NCBI GenBank assembly: GCA_963457665.1
Contig: OY735219.1
Span: forward strand, 16,255,032-16,319,031
DNA from: Thysanoteuthis rhombus
Taxonomy: Eukaryota > Mollusca > Cephalopoda > Oegopsida > Thysanoteuthidae
Length of the DNA: 64,000 bases
Direction of reading: 5' to 3'
Shown: positions 12,601 through 23,880 of the stretch, piece by piece
Layout of the letters: each line of letters opens with the position of its first letter
Position numbering within the stretch: the first letter of the stretch is position 1
Notes under the pieces: generated by a model
Told to the model about the DNA's origin: nothing
Database searches by the model: none
Seen by the model: the letters and a program-made list of their open reading frames with translations, nothing else
Translations under genes and position numbers: made by a program

Positions 12601-12939
12601 GTTTGTATACATCAGAAATAAAACCTCTCACCCAAAACAAAATAAAAATAAGTAATAAAAGTTCAGCATGATGGACAGAAGGAGAGGGTCAAATTTTGCA
12701 TCATACTTGCATCTTGTATAGAATTCCCTCATTTGGAGTTATAATTTCTCAATGAAGTCAAAGGAAGTAATTACAGTACTACAAAGATGTAGTTCTGTAC
12801 TATGAACAGAAAGAGTGGGTGCTGTTGAACCTTATTTATTCATCGTAAATCGAATCCTCATCAAAAAAAATTTTTTTAAATTTCATATTTCAGAGGGAGG
12901 ATTTCTTCCATGTAGTTCACTTCAATCAAAATACTTACT
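10345..12939. other. Gene-free stretch with two AT microsatellites
   Basis: No gene or clear transposon. Simple repeats lie at about 12276-12305 (AT then AG) and 12566-12597 (AT). Frames at 11043-11225 and 12040-12270 are of chance length for DNA this A+T-rich. Confidence 0.5.
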
Positions 12940-13295
12940 AAGTAACTTTGAAAAACTCCCAGATCCACCCCAAAATGTAAGCACCATTTTTTAGCCACTG
13001 CCAACTCTTCCACAAAATGTCATTTAATTCATTGAGGGATTTTGGAGATATTGTATTATGAACATATAGCTACGATGCAGGGGAAGTAACTATGAAGAAT
13101 TCCTAGATCCTCCCCTAGATTTAAACATTTTCTTTTTCTTTATCCAGCCTTCCTCAAAATTTCACCAAAGTTCAATAAGAACTTTTGGAGATACTGTGCT
13201 TTGTACAGATAGTTATGATGCAGGGGATGTGACTAGAAAATTCTTGGATCCCATCCCAAATTTGAATACCGCTTCTTTAACCCATTGACCATGTT
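12940..13295 (+). repeat. Degenerate tandem repeat, period about 144 bp
   Basis: Units start at 12940, 13084 and 13227 with AAGTAACTTTGAA, AAGTAACTATGAA and ATGTGACTAGAAA. Each then has a block like GATCCACCCCAAA, and the first two end in a GAGATA(T/C)TGT block and GATGCAGGGG. Related units occur on the minus strand at 49020-49215 and as one copy near 45490-45560. The unit class is unknown. Confidence 0.7.
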
Positions 13296-13777
13296 TCTAG
13301 AATTATGTAGATACTGGTTTAGATTTTAATAATGTTAAAATTAATCTTTATAAAAACAACTATAATTAAAACAAAACTTGAACTATCTATTTATTATGAA
13401 AATAGAATTTTTTGGAGAAAGTCACCACTCTTCGATATGAAATTTTGCTTTGTATGAATATATACTAACTCTTGAGACCTCATTTAATTTTTTATACTTT
13501 TTGCAATAATACATTGCGATACCATCCCTGGAAATTATACCGTTCTTTATCTAAGAGCATTCCTTTTGTAATAACTCCTTATGGAACTTCTGTTCGTATT
13601 GTTTACGTTTTAAGAAACCATATAACAAGAATATAATCAATAGAAGGAGATTTATAACAATATTTTTACAGTTAAAACGTAATTTTTATGATAAAAAAAT
13701 AGGCAAACATAGAGATGATGTCCGTATTTTTGAGTTGATTAGTTTTGTATTGGTTTTCTTTTTTAAATTCTCAATCT
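13296..13777 (+). repeat. Left arm of a long inverted repeat pair
   Basis: The reverse complement of 16128-16640 follows this arm for nearly its whole length. Shared text includes TAGATTTTAATAATGTTAA near the start, CTAAGAGCATTCCTTTTGT, TCCTTATGGAACTTCTGT (13576-13593 against 16304-16321) and GGCAAACATAGAGATGATGT. By eye identity is high in the centre and falls toward the ends. Confidence 0.75.
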
Positions 13778-16127
13778 GTGCTTTTTCGTCTGAAGAAAAA
13801 TAACATGCAATTTCATTTTAAAACCACTGGTGAAGTTCACATGATTTCAAAATGAAATTATTGACAATTGCCCCTAGGGCAAATGTCAATAAACAACAGA
13901 ACATCTTAAGGCTGTAAATTGTAAGCTGCAGATTTTTGCTTAAAATGTTGTAACAAAACTATTTTGTTCTTTGTATATGATCGAGATAGTGATGGTTGTT
14001 AGAGAGGGATGGACAAGAGATGCAGCAGTCAAGACATGGAAGATTGTCGTGTAGTATTTCATCCCTTTTTAAAAAACATTTATATCTACATGCAACAGAT
14101 TACTGATTACACGAAGCTATGTTTGGAAGTTTTGATTGAAGATATATTAAGTGTCAATATGAAATGGTGAATATTATTCCATCATCTATGTATAGTTCAA
14201 TAATTATTATTTCATTCATGACACCAAATGAATATTTCAAAATGTCCAATAGTAAGAGTTGGACAAAAGTAAGAAAAAGCCTACTTGACATAATGGTTAC
14301 TCTGCCACTAGCATTGAATACAATGAAGAAAGGAAGCGACTATTCAGCCTAATAGTTCATGCACTTGAAATCAAGTTGAATCAGTTGGATTTGATTCCAC
14401 TAATGTCTGGCAGAACACCCCAGATCGCTGTGCCACAGAAACACTGTTGAAAATTGTAATTTATTTGTAATTATAAATAACACAGTTGGATGATTACCTC
14501 AAAATTACTGACAAATATCTACCTTTTTAGAATTCTCTTGTTATTATATTGTTTAATGGTTCTATCATTATATCAACTTTTTTAACACCATCCTTTGTAG
14601 CAAGGTAATATTTACCAAAAAGAAAAATAGATAATTTATATTCTTGTAATTATATAAAAAGAATATTCTTCATAACAGAAATTCAATGTTTACAAGGAAA
14701 AAGATACCAAAAACTCAGAAACATGGCTGACACAACATGATGTCACGGAATCGTTCTTTCTTTTCCACTCTCTGTTATTCATGTCTGAATTCACACATTT
14801 TGAATTCAACATCTGACTAATTGTGATAATAAAGTCAACACTGAGAGCCTGAACAGATGGAGTGAATTAAATCAACTGTGAAATAGACTCCTCGTCAAAG
14901 TAAATAATTGAACAACCATAATGTCAAAATTTGTAATGTAGAGTCATGTAGAAAAAATTCCATGAAAGAATAAATATGGTCAGAAAAAATTATATACATG
15001 GCATCATTGGTATTTTCCACTGGAGAACATCTAGAAAAGAGAAAACAAAAAAGGAAAAATATACAGAAATATCTAGAGTCTGGAAAATCTAGATTTTATC
15101 AATAAACTTTTCAGACAAAAACCCCAAAAAGGTAGAATGAAAAACTCTCTAGACATATGGAGTAAATGTTTACATTTTCAGTCTTCTAGCTCCATTGGTG
15201 TAGTCTGTATGTTCAGTACGTGCATAGCCAGCCAGAATAACATGAAAACTGAAGAAACCTATGTTGATGTTGACAGTTTTAGTTGATGGTTTCTTATAGA
15301 TATAAACAGACTGAAGTAGACTGGAACAGATAGACAATGTTAACTCTGCTTCTCTGACAGCTGAACTAATAGACTTACAGACAGATGTTCTATTGACCAA
15401 GTGATTGACAGATGGACATTGGTAGCTGGACTTGAGGATACATGATTGACAGATCACAATTATAATAATATTCTGGTGTCAAGACACTTGTCAAATAATC
15501 ACTGTTTATGTCCATCTGTTTGTTACAAGTTTGAAATAGCTCTGCTTTAAGGGTAGATTGTACAAATGTAATAATTGTACGTAGAAAAGATATTCATGCT
15601 TAGTCATGATTTTATTCTCTTAATATGCCACAGAGGATAGTCCTAAAATCAAAGTGTGTGGTCTCTCCTAAGCATATTGGGATCCACCTTTAACTAATTC
15701 ATAACATTGGCACTTCTAGCTGTTCTTTCCTTATCTTAAGAAGAAGCAAAATACTATGGTACTCCTCTTGATGGAGACAATCCATTCCTCAAAATGACTC
15801 GCTAAAGGAAAATTCTTTGTGTGAATATTTAATTGTATGGGATTTCAGTAATTTGTTCAAAATGAAAATATTGGACACCTAAAAACCTTGGTAATAACCT
15901 TGTAAATTATGTACTAAATACTTTCTAAATGATGTAAAAATCAAAATAAACATGTCAATAATGTAACAAGCAAAAATTTTTATTGTAATTTACCAGATGT
16001 CCATCTGATTTAGATATTTCAGGCTGTAACTAGATTATGGAAATTGGTACTATACATAAAATCAAGATAATTTGATGATATTATGAAATTCATTCCAAGT
16101 TTTCTGGGTGGAGGTAGAGTTATTTAC
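13778..16127. other. Interior between the inverted arms, no gene
   Basis: About 2.35 kb with no transposase-like frame. The 95-codon minus-strand frame at 15170-15457 overlaps an R1 fragment (15183-15290) and is not a gene. The pair could be the termini of a non-autonomous element or two unrelated insertions in opposite orientation. Confidence 0.5.
15183..15290 (+). repeat. R1 3'-end fragment
   Basis: Carries the R1 distal blocks: CATTGGTGTAGTCTGTATGT, GCATAGCCAGCCAGA, and GAAAACTGAAGAAACCTATG. The same text is at 17430-17500 and 21880-21940. Confidence 0.65.
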
Positions 16128-16640
16128 AATTAAAGCAGGTATCGAAAATTTAAAAAAAAAAAACTAATCCCAAACTTATCTACTCGAAAACACAGACATC
16201 ATCTCTATGTTTGCCTAATTTTTAACTGTAAAAATATTGTTTTAAATCTCCTTCTATTAATTATATTCTTGTTATGTAGCTCCTTAAAATGTAAACATTA
16301 CAAACAGAAGTTCCATAAGGAGTGGCTACAAAAGGAATGCTCTTAGACAAAGAGGGGTATCATTTCTACTGATAGTATTGCAAAGTATTATCCAAAAAAG
16401 TATAAAAAATTGAATGAAGTCTAAAGAGTTAGTTGATATTCATACAAAGTGAAATTTCATATTGAAGAGTAGTGACTTTTTCAAAAAAATTCAACTTCAA
16501 GCTTAGATAAACTATTTGTTTACTATGTTGTAGGTTTAGTATTGTTCTAATTATAATTGTTTTTGTTAAGATCTATTTAACATTATTAAAATCTAAAGCA
16601 GTATTTAGATAATTCACGAGATAAATTGCATGAAAATGTG
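16128..16640 (-). repeat. Right arm of the long inverted repeat pair
   Basis: Reverse-complement partner of 13296-13777. It differs mainly by point changes and small gaps and has a poly(A) run at 16150-16163 next to the inner edge. Confidence 0.75.
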
Positions 16641-17129
16641 GATAAATCTAGGTATAATTTGAGGCAATTCTAGATATAAACTAGGAAAAAAGTGGCAACA
16701 CTCAGTGTCCATCACGCCCATCTTCTCATGTTCTCAAAATATTTGTCTTTATAGAGATGTAATGTTGGCAATTGGGATGTCTCATTTGGTGAAATTTTGT
16801 TTTAAGACACCTCCACTAGGAGAGTTACCACTGTACTCTAAAATAAGATTAGCCAACGATGACATTCTTTGAAGGATTGCCATAAACACGTATAGGCATT
16901 TCAATTACATGACAAAAATTTCAGTGATTCTTGTGATTGCTGAAAGTATAAAGTGACATATCTATGTTTAATATTCTATGAAGAATACTGTTTTTGAAAT
17001 GATAATCAATTGGATAAAAGTGATACTTCTTTAAAGTAATGCCATAATTCATTTAAATGCTGCTTAGTTCTCTCCTGATTTACTGATATGATTGACAACA
17101 TGAAGAAACAGGTCTAGCTAGTCACTCAA

Positions 17130-17525
17130 TGGAAACCATCATGTGATCATTGTCTTTTGGCAGCATGTCATGTTGGGGGTGATCAATTAAAAAATTTGAA
17201 AAAGGGGTGATCAATGAATGCTACTTTGGCCTTTCGTTGGACAGTGATCACTGAAATGTCTGAATTTTTCTGAAAAAACTTGTATGAATGCTGCCGAACA
17301 CAAATTAAGGGATCAATTTAGCATGAATTTAGATTGCAAATTGAACTCACCCCTCTAAAAACCAATTTTAGATTTTTCTAGACTTGAACAGGAATTAAAT
17401 GCTCAAATTCTAAGCTCTCTCATTTGGTGCAGCCCGTATGCATCATGCATAAATATATACATACATAGCCAGCCAAACTTGAAAACTGAAAAAACCTATG
17501 TTCTCAGTTCTGCTTGACAGTTTAT
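17130..17525 (+). repeat. Dispersed repeat R1, fullest copy
   Basis: About 390 bases. Ordered blocks: CATCATGTGATCATTGTCTT, GGCAGCATG, GTGATCAATTAAAAAATT, GATCAATGAATGCTAC, GTTGGACAGTGATCACTGA, TGAATGCTGCCGAACACA, AAGGGATCAATTTAGCATGA, GCAAATTGAACTCACCCC, GGTGCAGCCCGTATGC, CATAGCCAGCC and GAAAACTGAAAAAACCTATG. At least seven partial copies lie in this window on both strands. No A or B box, no frame and no obvious terminal inverted repeats, so it may be a MITE or the tail of a larger element. Confidence 0.75.
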
Positions 17526-17695
17526 AACAGAATATTTTCATTTGAAAGTTTAGCTTAGGAAAGCCAATGAATATTTGATCAAATCTTGTGAAGTGAATTG
17601 ACATTGGGTAGTATCAAGAGGCAGGCTTTTGTTCTATAGGACAGGAAAACTGTATTCTCTCAGAATGTGATTTTAATCTCATTAAAGTCTGTATA

Positions 17696-17780
17696 TTGGG
17701 TTGGCCAAAAAATTAATTCTGTATTTGTTGTTAGATGGCATTAGGAATGTTCGGAAAAATTGTTTTTATTGTATCAAGAC
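17696..17780 (+). mobile_element. mariner 5' terminal region
   Basis: After a TA dinucleotide (17694-17695) the sequence starts TTGGGTTGGCCAAAAAAT, matching the terminal inverted repeat typical of cecropia-type mariners. Some untranslated-like sequence (GTTGTTAGATGGCATT) follows. No matching right end or transposase frame was found downstream, so the copy is truncated. The 114-codon frame from 17701 starts inside the terminus and is not transposase. Confidence 0.6.
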
Positions 17781-18224
17781 AGCTGTCGTATCAGCAAGAA
17801 TATTTGTTATTGATCTAAGTATATCCGTATGGATCTACTCTAATAATAAACTGAGATTTTTTTTTCCAATGGAGGCATTTAAAATTTTGCTGATAAAAAT
17901 ACTTGCTATATGCTTTTCTAAACTATGCAATCTTCCTTTTAAACAAATTCAATATTTTTTTTTTCAGAACCCCCCCCCAACCTATCTCAATCCAAATATA
18001 CCTGGGAATTTTCTTCCATTAAGATTAACAAGGTGTTCATATTAGGGCACGCATCATAAAACAATATGTGTGCTGGCTATTATTTGTGGATGTGATCCTC
18101 ATTGGATCTCCCATTATTCATGGTCAGATACATAACTGTTATGTTAATAAATGATACTAGCTGAATACCTACCATCCATACGGGCTGGATTTCCAGTTAA
18201 TAATATATAATACACTGTGTGTTA

Positions 18225-18228
<4 letters not shown>

Positions 18229-18260
<32 letters not shown>

Positions 18261-18268
18261 TATATATA

Positions 18269-18308
<40 letters not shown>

Positions 18309-18326
18309 TATATATATATATATATT
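18229..18326. repeat. (AT)n microsatellite with ATTC interruptions
   Basis: AT units interrupted at intervals by TTCATA, close to 100 bases. Confidence 0.95.
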
Positions 18327-19515
18327 GAGTCTAGTGTTTGAATTTTGTATTTGAAACTTCCATTTCATTCAGAATATTTATTACAGTTCTATCACAGACA
18401 TTCTGCTGTTTTTGCCCATTTGGTTTTCCTTTTTGTGTATTTCCTAGTCATATTGATTTGAGTTTTCTATCCTCTTCATAAAAGTTTTATGATCTTTTCG
18501 ATCATTTCAATTGAAAACTCTCTTATTGAAACCATCTTTCCTTTCAATTAACTCAGTCCAACTGCTCATTAAGGTCTGCAATACTCTCTTTCAACGGTAG
18601 ACTAATTTGCATGTTAGTCTTTTATAGGAATTTGTTTTAGAAACGTAAATTACAGATAAAAGATTATCCCATTTTTTTTTTTTTTTTTCACAACATTGAA
18701 TACAAGAGATCATCAGGCATATCAAATAAACATACCACAAACCATACCAAAGGCTAGTCTTAAAAAGTAGGTGAACATTACATTGGGATTCCTCTGCTAT
18801 AAACTCCTCCAGGACAATCAAATGATTGATTTGAGTAAGTATTGCTCCCAATTAGACCAATTGAAGGCAAAAATCAACAAAAAGTGTCTGGAATAAGTCG
18901 ACAGAAAGAGTTATAACTTTACATCAAGATAATATAAAACTGCTTATTTTCTTGATGATCAGGTTAAACTTGTTACTATTTCAGCTGGAAAGTTTTCATT
19001 CAATTTATTCAATAAGTTTTTCACTTTTGAATTTCCATTTATTTTGGTCAATACAACATTGGCTTAATGAAAAAAAACTTTCAATTCCATGGAAGAGATG
19101 AAAAAGGCTCTTATAGCAATTTTTTGATAAAAAAGATAAAAAGTAAAACTATTAAAGTTATTTTTGCAGCATTTACAATGAATCAATATGTGCACCATTG
19201 GTCAAAAATGGATAATTCATTTCTTCCAAAACACTCAAGCATATCCCATGTGGTTCAAGTTTCATGTTGCCAATATTTGTAGTCATCCAGAGATAGATTT
19301 TTAAAAAGTGTCAAATGTTTCTGAAACATCCTGTATACATCTCATAAAACAGGAATTCCATGTCCTCAAGATGGAAGACGATAGAATTATAGTTATAAAA
19401 TTTAAACTCATATCCAGAGATAAGTTTAAAAAGTGTCAAATGTTTTTTAAACCCCCAGTATATTTGACAAAATTTGAATCTTCTTTTGACATGGAATTGT
19501 TGTAGAGTTGAAGAA
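18327..19515. other. Gene-free stretch
   Basis: Contains two similar blocks, AAAAAGTGTCAAATGTTT near 19302 and AAAAAGTGTCAAATGTTTTT near 19430, each preceded by TCCAGAGATA. They form a direct repeat of roughly 130-bp period. Overlapping frames on both strands over 19308-19571 are chance. Confidence 0.5.
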
Positions 19516-19892
19516 CAGGCCCTCTCAAAGTAGAGGTCAGGACCCCTCCATAAAGATAATTGGGGAGTCACAGAAATATTTCAAAATCATTTTTTAAGTA
19601 TTTATATGATTACGTAACTGGTGATGGCTCGGTGCTGTTTTTTTTGTGTTTTTGTTGGGGTTTTTTGTAACATTTTTGTATTAAACAGTATGAAACTTAT
19701 AGATTATAAATACGCTGGCATTTTTGACAATGTTTTGGTCTTTATTTGTTTTTGTTTTCAGTTACTCATAAATTACAACTAAAGGCAAATATCTAGTCTT
19801 AGTACTCATTGGTTTTATCACACTGAGGGAATATGAAAAAAATTCCTCATCAATAAGGGGTTGCAAATGAAAAAATTTGAGAAACCTAGCTG
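19516..19892. mobile_element. hAT-like non-autonomous element
   Basis: The left end reads CAGGCCCTCTCAAAGT followed by GGTCAGGACCCCTCC, the style of many hAT termini. The right end read inward is CAGCTAGGTTTCTCAAATTT. The ends share CAG at the tip and TCTCAAA inside. The 377 bases between have no transposase. Eight-base flanks do not match well (4 of 8), as expected of an old insertion or a wrong boundary. Confidence 0.6.
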
Positions 19893-20679
19893 TTTAGTTA
19901 AATTAGAAGCATCCTGTTCATTCAGATCAGTTTGAAGTTTCTGGAATCAGTTTTTAATCAGTAAGAACTTTGACATACTATTTTTCTTGACTTCCAGGAA
20001 GATATGTTTTTTTCCCAAAATAAGTCTTGGAAATCTAACCTGCATCTTAGAAGCAAAGGTTACATTGCTCATAGCCCGAAATCTAAGCTTAGAAGAAGAG
20101 TTTCATTAGTAGACAGTAATACAAGCTCTTGCATAGAATGATTTTTTTTATATTATTCAAAAAATGAAAAAAAAATTTTTTTTTAAGAATAATGCTAATC
20201 TACACATATAAAATGCAGTGTGTATCCATTTAAATGTATGTATCATTTTGAAAATCTTGAGCTGAAAAATCTAGGTGCATATTATCTAATGAAAACATAA
20301 TTGTTGGAAATTTTCCTCGTGCTGTTCATTGAATGTAGAAGGTCGTTTGATTGCTACTATTGTTATGATGAGGATTAATAATATAAAAAAACAAAAACGT
20401 ACTCGCCTGATGGCAGACATGGCAGTAATGTACAATGAAAATATACTTTCAGTCACACTTTTTTCATATAATTAAATAATTGAACTATGAAAATATAATT
20501 AGGCTAAAATCGACTTATTTAAAAATTCATGATGATATGCAATCAACATGTTAATGAGGCACAATGAATTTTTTTTCCAAATACATACCATCAACACTCA
20601 ACATAACACACAAATTTAGAATAAGGGAAGTACACCAACTTTTCATAAGTTAAAAAAATTTCTCTTCATTCATTCAACA

Positions 20680-20780
20680 CAGTGGTTTTTAAACTGGAGT
20701 CCATGAACCCCTGTGGATTTGACTAATAATCCACAGGGGTCTGCAAGAATGTTCCATCTAAACCTGACATTACAAATCTT
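20680..20780 (+). mobile_element. hAT-like terminal fragment with perfect hairpin
   Basis: Begins CAGTGGTTTTTAAACTGG then AGTCCATGAACCCC, in the style of hAT ends. It contains a perfect 13-bp inverted repeat, ACCCCTGTGGATT (20707-20719) and AATCCACAGGGGT (20728-20740), with an 8-base loop. The opposite end of the element was not found. Confidence 0.55.
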
Positions 20781-21699
20781 GTAACTGAGAAATATGATCA
20801 TCTATTGCAGAGCTATTGAAAAAAATGATATCGTAGCCTGACCTGTACCATATATTAAAATTCAAATTAATATAATTAATTTAGAATGAATATAATTGGT
20901 CAAAATTGTTTATTATTGCAGTTCATTGAATATTTAATTCACAAGAGAGGTCATTGAGTTTTCACAATTTCAAAGAAACAAATGTACTAATGTTGTAAAA
21001 CACATTAAACAAACTTGAAAGTAGCTCTAACTTCCCATCGGTTGACTCTCGAAACAAAGATGCCTGAGCAACAGCTCCAGCAGCCGAGAGTTTGAACTGT
21101 AGTGGTCAGTTGGAGAAAAAACATAAGAGAACACATCTGTCACCAGCAGGTCAGGGTGAGAATTTAGTTGAAAAAATTTTCCTTTCAAAGTTAATGTACT
21201 TCTTCTGAGTTTGATCTCCTTATTTTTTCCCCTCTCAATTCATCGTCTGACTTTTTGTTTCACATGATATTTGTTTTTTTAGAAGTGGTTCTAGTGATTT
21301 CAACAAACTGTTTAATCCACAATAGCTTCTCATTGAATTTTTGTGCCATAATGGAAACTTGTTCCATGTAGTTATACTACACTAACTTATTGACTTCTCC
21401 TTTTTCTACTCCCTGTTCAGTCAGTCACACTGCTGACAATGACTGTTTCTTGTTTCCATAATGACTGTACTTTGCTACACTCTATCATTCATAACTAGCA
21501 TATATTTGAAGATGAATAGTATTTATTACTTAGCTAGGCTTAGGTTAAAATTCAGACTTCCCACCCCATGACAAACATTTTGTATATGCTGATCAGATTA
21601 AAGAAAAGTGATGCGGGGTACACATCATGCATTTTTTATTTAAAATTGGAGCCTAATGAGAAGCAGGATGCTGATTATCTATGGTAGGATTATACATGG

Positions 21700-21960
21700 C
21701 GTTTTACGGTGCTTCTTTCTCAATGCTGCTGAACACAAACTAAAGGATCAATTTATCATACACTTACATTGCAAATTGAATATTCCCTCTAAAGGCCTAT
21801 GGGGAAGGGGTTAAAAAAACAAAAAAAAATTTTCCAGAAACAATAAGTAACTGATTAAATTTTCAGCCCATTACCTTCATTGGTGCAGCCTGTATGTCCC
21901 ATACATACATAGCCAGACCAACGTGAGAACTAAAGAAACATATAATAATGTTTTTATATA
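21700..21960 (+). repeat. R1 partial copy
   Basis: Has AATGCTGCTGAACACAAAC, TAAAGGATCAATTTATCAT, GCAAATTGAATATTCCC, GGTGCAGCCTGTATGTCC and CATAGCCAGACC, matching the second half of R1. Confidence 0.7.
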
Positions 21961-22140
21961 GACTTCCACTTGATCACTAGTATATGTTGAATTGCAGAAG
22001 TTGAGTATCAGATCAGCAGGTGCAATTTGATGGTAGATACCTTAGCCCAGATGAAAGGGTACGTTTTTGATAGGAATGAAAGAGCATGAAGATCTGTAAA
22101 TGTCATCAAGGAAATCCCAAAGTCTCTTGGTAAGGGAACC

Positions 22141-22222
22141 AGTGATGTAACTAGAGATTTAGGGGCCAGGGGTCAGGGTCTTTCTCAAATATCCTCTCTT
22201 TCCTTCTCAGTTACATCTCTGA
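22141..22222. repeat. Possible very short terminal-inverted element
   Basis: GTGATGTAACTAGAGA on the left and TCAGTTACATCTCTGAAG on the right share an inverted GATGTAACT core about 75 bases apart, with a G-rich stretch inside. Too short and diverged to class. Confidence 0.3.
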
Positions 22223-22436
22223 AGGGAGAGGTTCATACTGGAGTCTTTTCCTCTTTTTTTAAAAAAATCAGAACTGGGATGTATTTTCAACATTAGAATG
22301 TCTTTGATGCTATGAAATACAGTTATTGGAATAAACATGTGTATAAAAAGGCCAATTCTAAAATCAGGGGTTCAAAAAAAGGGAAGTTTTTGAATATATC
22401 AGTAGAATTTGTGAGTTGGAATCATTTTACTAATTA

Positions 22437-22668
22437 TTGTTCACCTGGGGGGAAAAAGATTCAGACATTAGGGTGATTAGCAAACATTATTTGAAATTTC
22501 ATTGTCTTGAGGGTTTAAGTATAAAAAGTATTTCCATGTCTCTGTTACCATTAACTTTCAGAGAGAGAGAGAGAGAGAACACACTTTCTCTCCCCCTCTC
22601 TTTATCTATCTATCTATCTATCTATCTATCTCTCTCTATATATATATATATAGAGAGAGAGAGAGTGA
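22437..22668. repeat. Compound (GA)(TC)(TATC)(TA)(GA) microsatellite
   Basis: From about 22560: a GA run, a C/T-rich run, about nine TATC units, a TA run, then GA again. The flanking GA and CT blocks are mutually complementary. The 107-codon frame across it is low-complexity. Confidence 0.85.
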
Positions 22669-22669
22669 C

Positions 22670-23582
22670 CAAGAAAATGTATTATAGATACAGCACTTGT
22701 CATAAGTATTTGAACAAACCAGATTTTTTGCGGTCCGCATTAACAAGACATGGTTTATGATTCTGAATGGTAAATTTCTGGAAAAAAATTTTAAATGAAA
22801 AGAAATCAAGTCTTATTTTTTATCTTTCTAAAATCTTGTTCTGAATTGATCAAAGTGATTGAAAAAAATCATCTCACATTGCTGTGGAAGAGTTGCCAAA
22901 CTAGTAAGGTTTCTTGGATCCACCTTGCCACCAGCTCAAAGTCTACATTGATATATCCGCAAGCATATCATAAAGAAATATGACACAAGGTCAAAATTGT
23001 AATGTGTAAGGAAGGTGCTGGTTTTCACTATCCTAACTTTACCATAGCTAGTAAGATTCACCAACCCAAGTATTCCTAATTGTTTTTTTCTACCACAACA
23101 TCACATTCATTCTGAGCATCTCTTTCATTTCACAATCATTAGAGAACCATTGCTAAAATTCTAACTAATCCAATATTTACAATTTCATGGGGAGGAGTAA
23201 AAAAAAACTGATTTTCATGAATAGTTCAAAATAGATCTCCAATGATTCAATGATGTGAATCAGCAACTCTTCCATGTATCAATGTGATTTCACTTTTCCA
23301 ATCTCCTTGATTGATACTGAATAATATTTTAGCAGAGTAGAAAAACAAAACTTGCTCTCTTTTCATTTAACAATTTAATTCTTGAGTTAGAAAGATTTTC
23401 AGAAATTCACTATTCAGAATCATGAAGCATGACTAAATGCATGTCTTGTTATGCTGATTGCAAAAAATTTTATTCTTTTTGCATATCATTTTTGTTTTTA
23501 ACTCTCAAGTCAAAGCAATTTGAAGCAAAATGTCTGTTTGTTCAAATACTCATGATATGTACTGTGTATATTGGGGGAAAGT

Positions 23583-23584
<2 letters not shown>
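22670..23584. other. Gene-free stretch
   Basis: No element recognised. Two similar short phrases, CATTGCTGTGGAAGAGTTGCC (22876) and a reversed GGAAGAGTTGCTGAT-type phrase (near 23270), suggest an old inverted pair, but I could not define it. Confidence 0.4.
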
Positions 23585-23585
<1 letters not shown>

Positions 23586-23658
<73 letters not shown>

Positions 23659-23668
23659 TAGAGAGAGA
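23586..23668. repeat. (AT)n(GA)n microsatellite
   Basis: An AT run of about 65 bases, then GA units. The frames of 82 and 108 codons on the two strands are produced by it. Confidence 0.95.
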
Positions 23669-23789
23669 TTCCAAACCCAAAATCTGGAGAATTTGATCAT
23701 TGAAAAATTACACAAGGCTTGGTCTCCTCTATTTCCTTTGCAGTTGTCCGCTTGAGCAGGCTCATGAAAAGTAGCAGTAAAAGTCTGCA

Positions 23790-23880
23790 CTTTCTCCTAA
23801 AGCTTGAAGGGAGGTAACTTCAATCATTGATTATTTCTCTTGATAAAAATATTTATGTATTTGTAAATGAACTTGAGAGT
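23790..23880 (+). repeat. R5 copy
   Basis: CCTAAAGCTTGAAGGGAGG then TAACTTCAATCA, TTATTTCTCTTGATA and GAGAGTTAAATTG match 5880-5980 in order. Confidence 0.55.

Noticed and set aside
17701-18045. 114-codon plus frame
   Set aside because: Starts inside a mariner terminal repeat, and shows no transposase motif.
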